In this document: in pieces, positions 5,095-5,474 of the stretch
How positions within the stretch are numbered: position 1 is the stretch's first letter
How the letters are laid out: each line of letters opens with the position of its first letter
Origin: an uncultured Clostridia bacterium
GTDB lineage: Bacteria; Bacillota_A; Clostridia; Peptostreptococcales; Anaerovoracaceae
Length of the DNA: 5,474 bases
Reading direction: 5' to 3'
Assembly (NCBI GenBank): GCA_946645735.1
Contig: CAMPCK010000079.1
Span: 1-5,474, forward strand
Notes under the pieces: generated by a model
Told to the model about the DNA's origin: nothing
The model's input: only the letters and a program-made list of their open reading frames with translations
Databases searched by the model: none
Translations under genes and position numbers: made by a program

Positions 5095-5474
5095 ATGGCT
5101 AATGTTGAGTTGAAGCAGCCTATCGTTGATGAGATTAAAGCCCAGTTAGATGGCGCTAAATCTGTGGTAGTTGTGGATTACCGTGGTATTTCCGTAGCTG
5201 ATGTTACTGAGCTTCGTAAGCAGTGCCGTGAGGCTAACGTTGTTTACAAAGTTTTCAAGAATACTATGGTGAAACGTGCAGTAGAAGGTACAGAGTTTGA
5301 AGGAATCACAGCAGATCTTGAGGGAACTAACGCATTTGTGATCTCCAAGGAAGACGCTACCGCACCGGCCAGAATTATTGCGAACTTCTCAAAGAAGAAT
5401 AAGGTTTGCAAGCTTAAGAGCGGAGTTGTTGAAGGTACATACTATGATGAGTCTGGTATCAACACCATCGCAAC
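5095..5474 (+). CDS. rplJ: 50S ribosomal protein L10, N-terminal part (3' end outside the window)
   Basis: L10 forms the base of the ribosomal stalk: its N-terminal domain binds 23S rRNA beside L11 and its C-terminal helix carries L7/L12 dimers. 126 complete codons and two bases are visible of a protein usually about 165-175 aa. The N-terminus MANVELKQPIVDEI is followed by VVVVDYRGISVADVTELRKQ and VYKVFKNTMVKRA, which are standard L10 blocks, and by the FVISKEDATAPAR segment. The C-terminal L12-binding helix lies beyond the edge. Of the five visible Arg codons four are CGT, typical of a highly expressed gene and unlike the CGC/AGG/CGG mix in the LicD gene. It is controlled by its own promoter, the L10 leader and the attenuator; rplL is expected next, outside the window. 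Confidence 0.98.
   Translation, partial: MANVELKQPIVDEIKAQLDGAKSVVVVDYRGISVADVTELRKQCREANVVYKVFKNTMVKRAVEGTEFEGITADLEGTNAFVISKEDATAPARIIANFSKKNKVCKLKSGVVEGTYYDESGINTIA

Overview
The window is a stretch of a Firmicute (Clostridia) chromosome, most likely Lachnospiraceae or a close relative. The evidence is the rplK-rplA / leader / rplJ order, AGGAGG-type ribosome binding sites, a sigma-A type promoter, an L10 leader with an intrinsic attenuator, moderate base composition and a LicD-family protein of a kind common in gut clostridia. The lineage is inferred; the ribosomal genes themselves are certain.

Layout: 1-227 is the 3' end of rplK (L11). 228-317 is the rplK-rplA gap, whose last 45 bases form an excellent mimic of the 23S rRNA L1-binding site right against the rplA Shine-Dalgarno. 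318-1007 is complete rplA (L1), closed by an intrinsic terminator at 1032-1078. 1079-1167 carries a weak promoter with dyad symmetries. 1168-1953 encodes a 261-aa GNAT-type acetyltransferase and, 11 bases later, 1965-4826 encodes a 953-aa double LicD protein. 4849-4877 is a strong promoter, followed by the L10 leader and attenuator (about 4883-5027), and 5095-5474 is the 5' part of rplJ (L10), cut by the window edge.

The ribosomal genes form the usual L11-L1 and L10-(L12) units, each with its own feedback element (an L1 operator and an L10 leader). Between them sits a two-gene operon that is not part of the ribosome: a putative acetyltransferase coupled to a LicD-like phosphotransferase. This suggests a small cytoplasmic module that modifies a sugar, glycan precursor or other small molecule, placed exactly between the rplA terminator and the rplJ promoter.

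The most unusual object is the LicD protein. It is an internal tandem duplication of a LicD domain plus helical tail. The first copy keeps the acidic DDDAD motif. In the second copy, alignable without a gap through that motif, all four acidic residues are replaced (NNYAT), and a second conserved Asp has become Arg. A TPR-like segment joins the halves. It therefore looks like a catalytic domain fused to a pseudo-enzyme copy of itself. No transposase, integrase, CRISPR array, tRNA or rRNA gene is visible.
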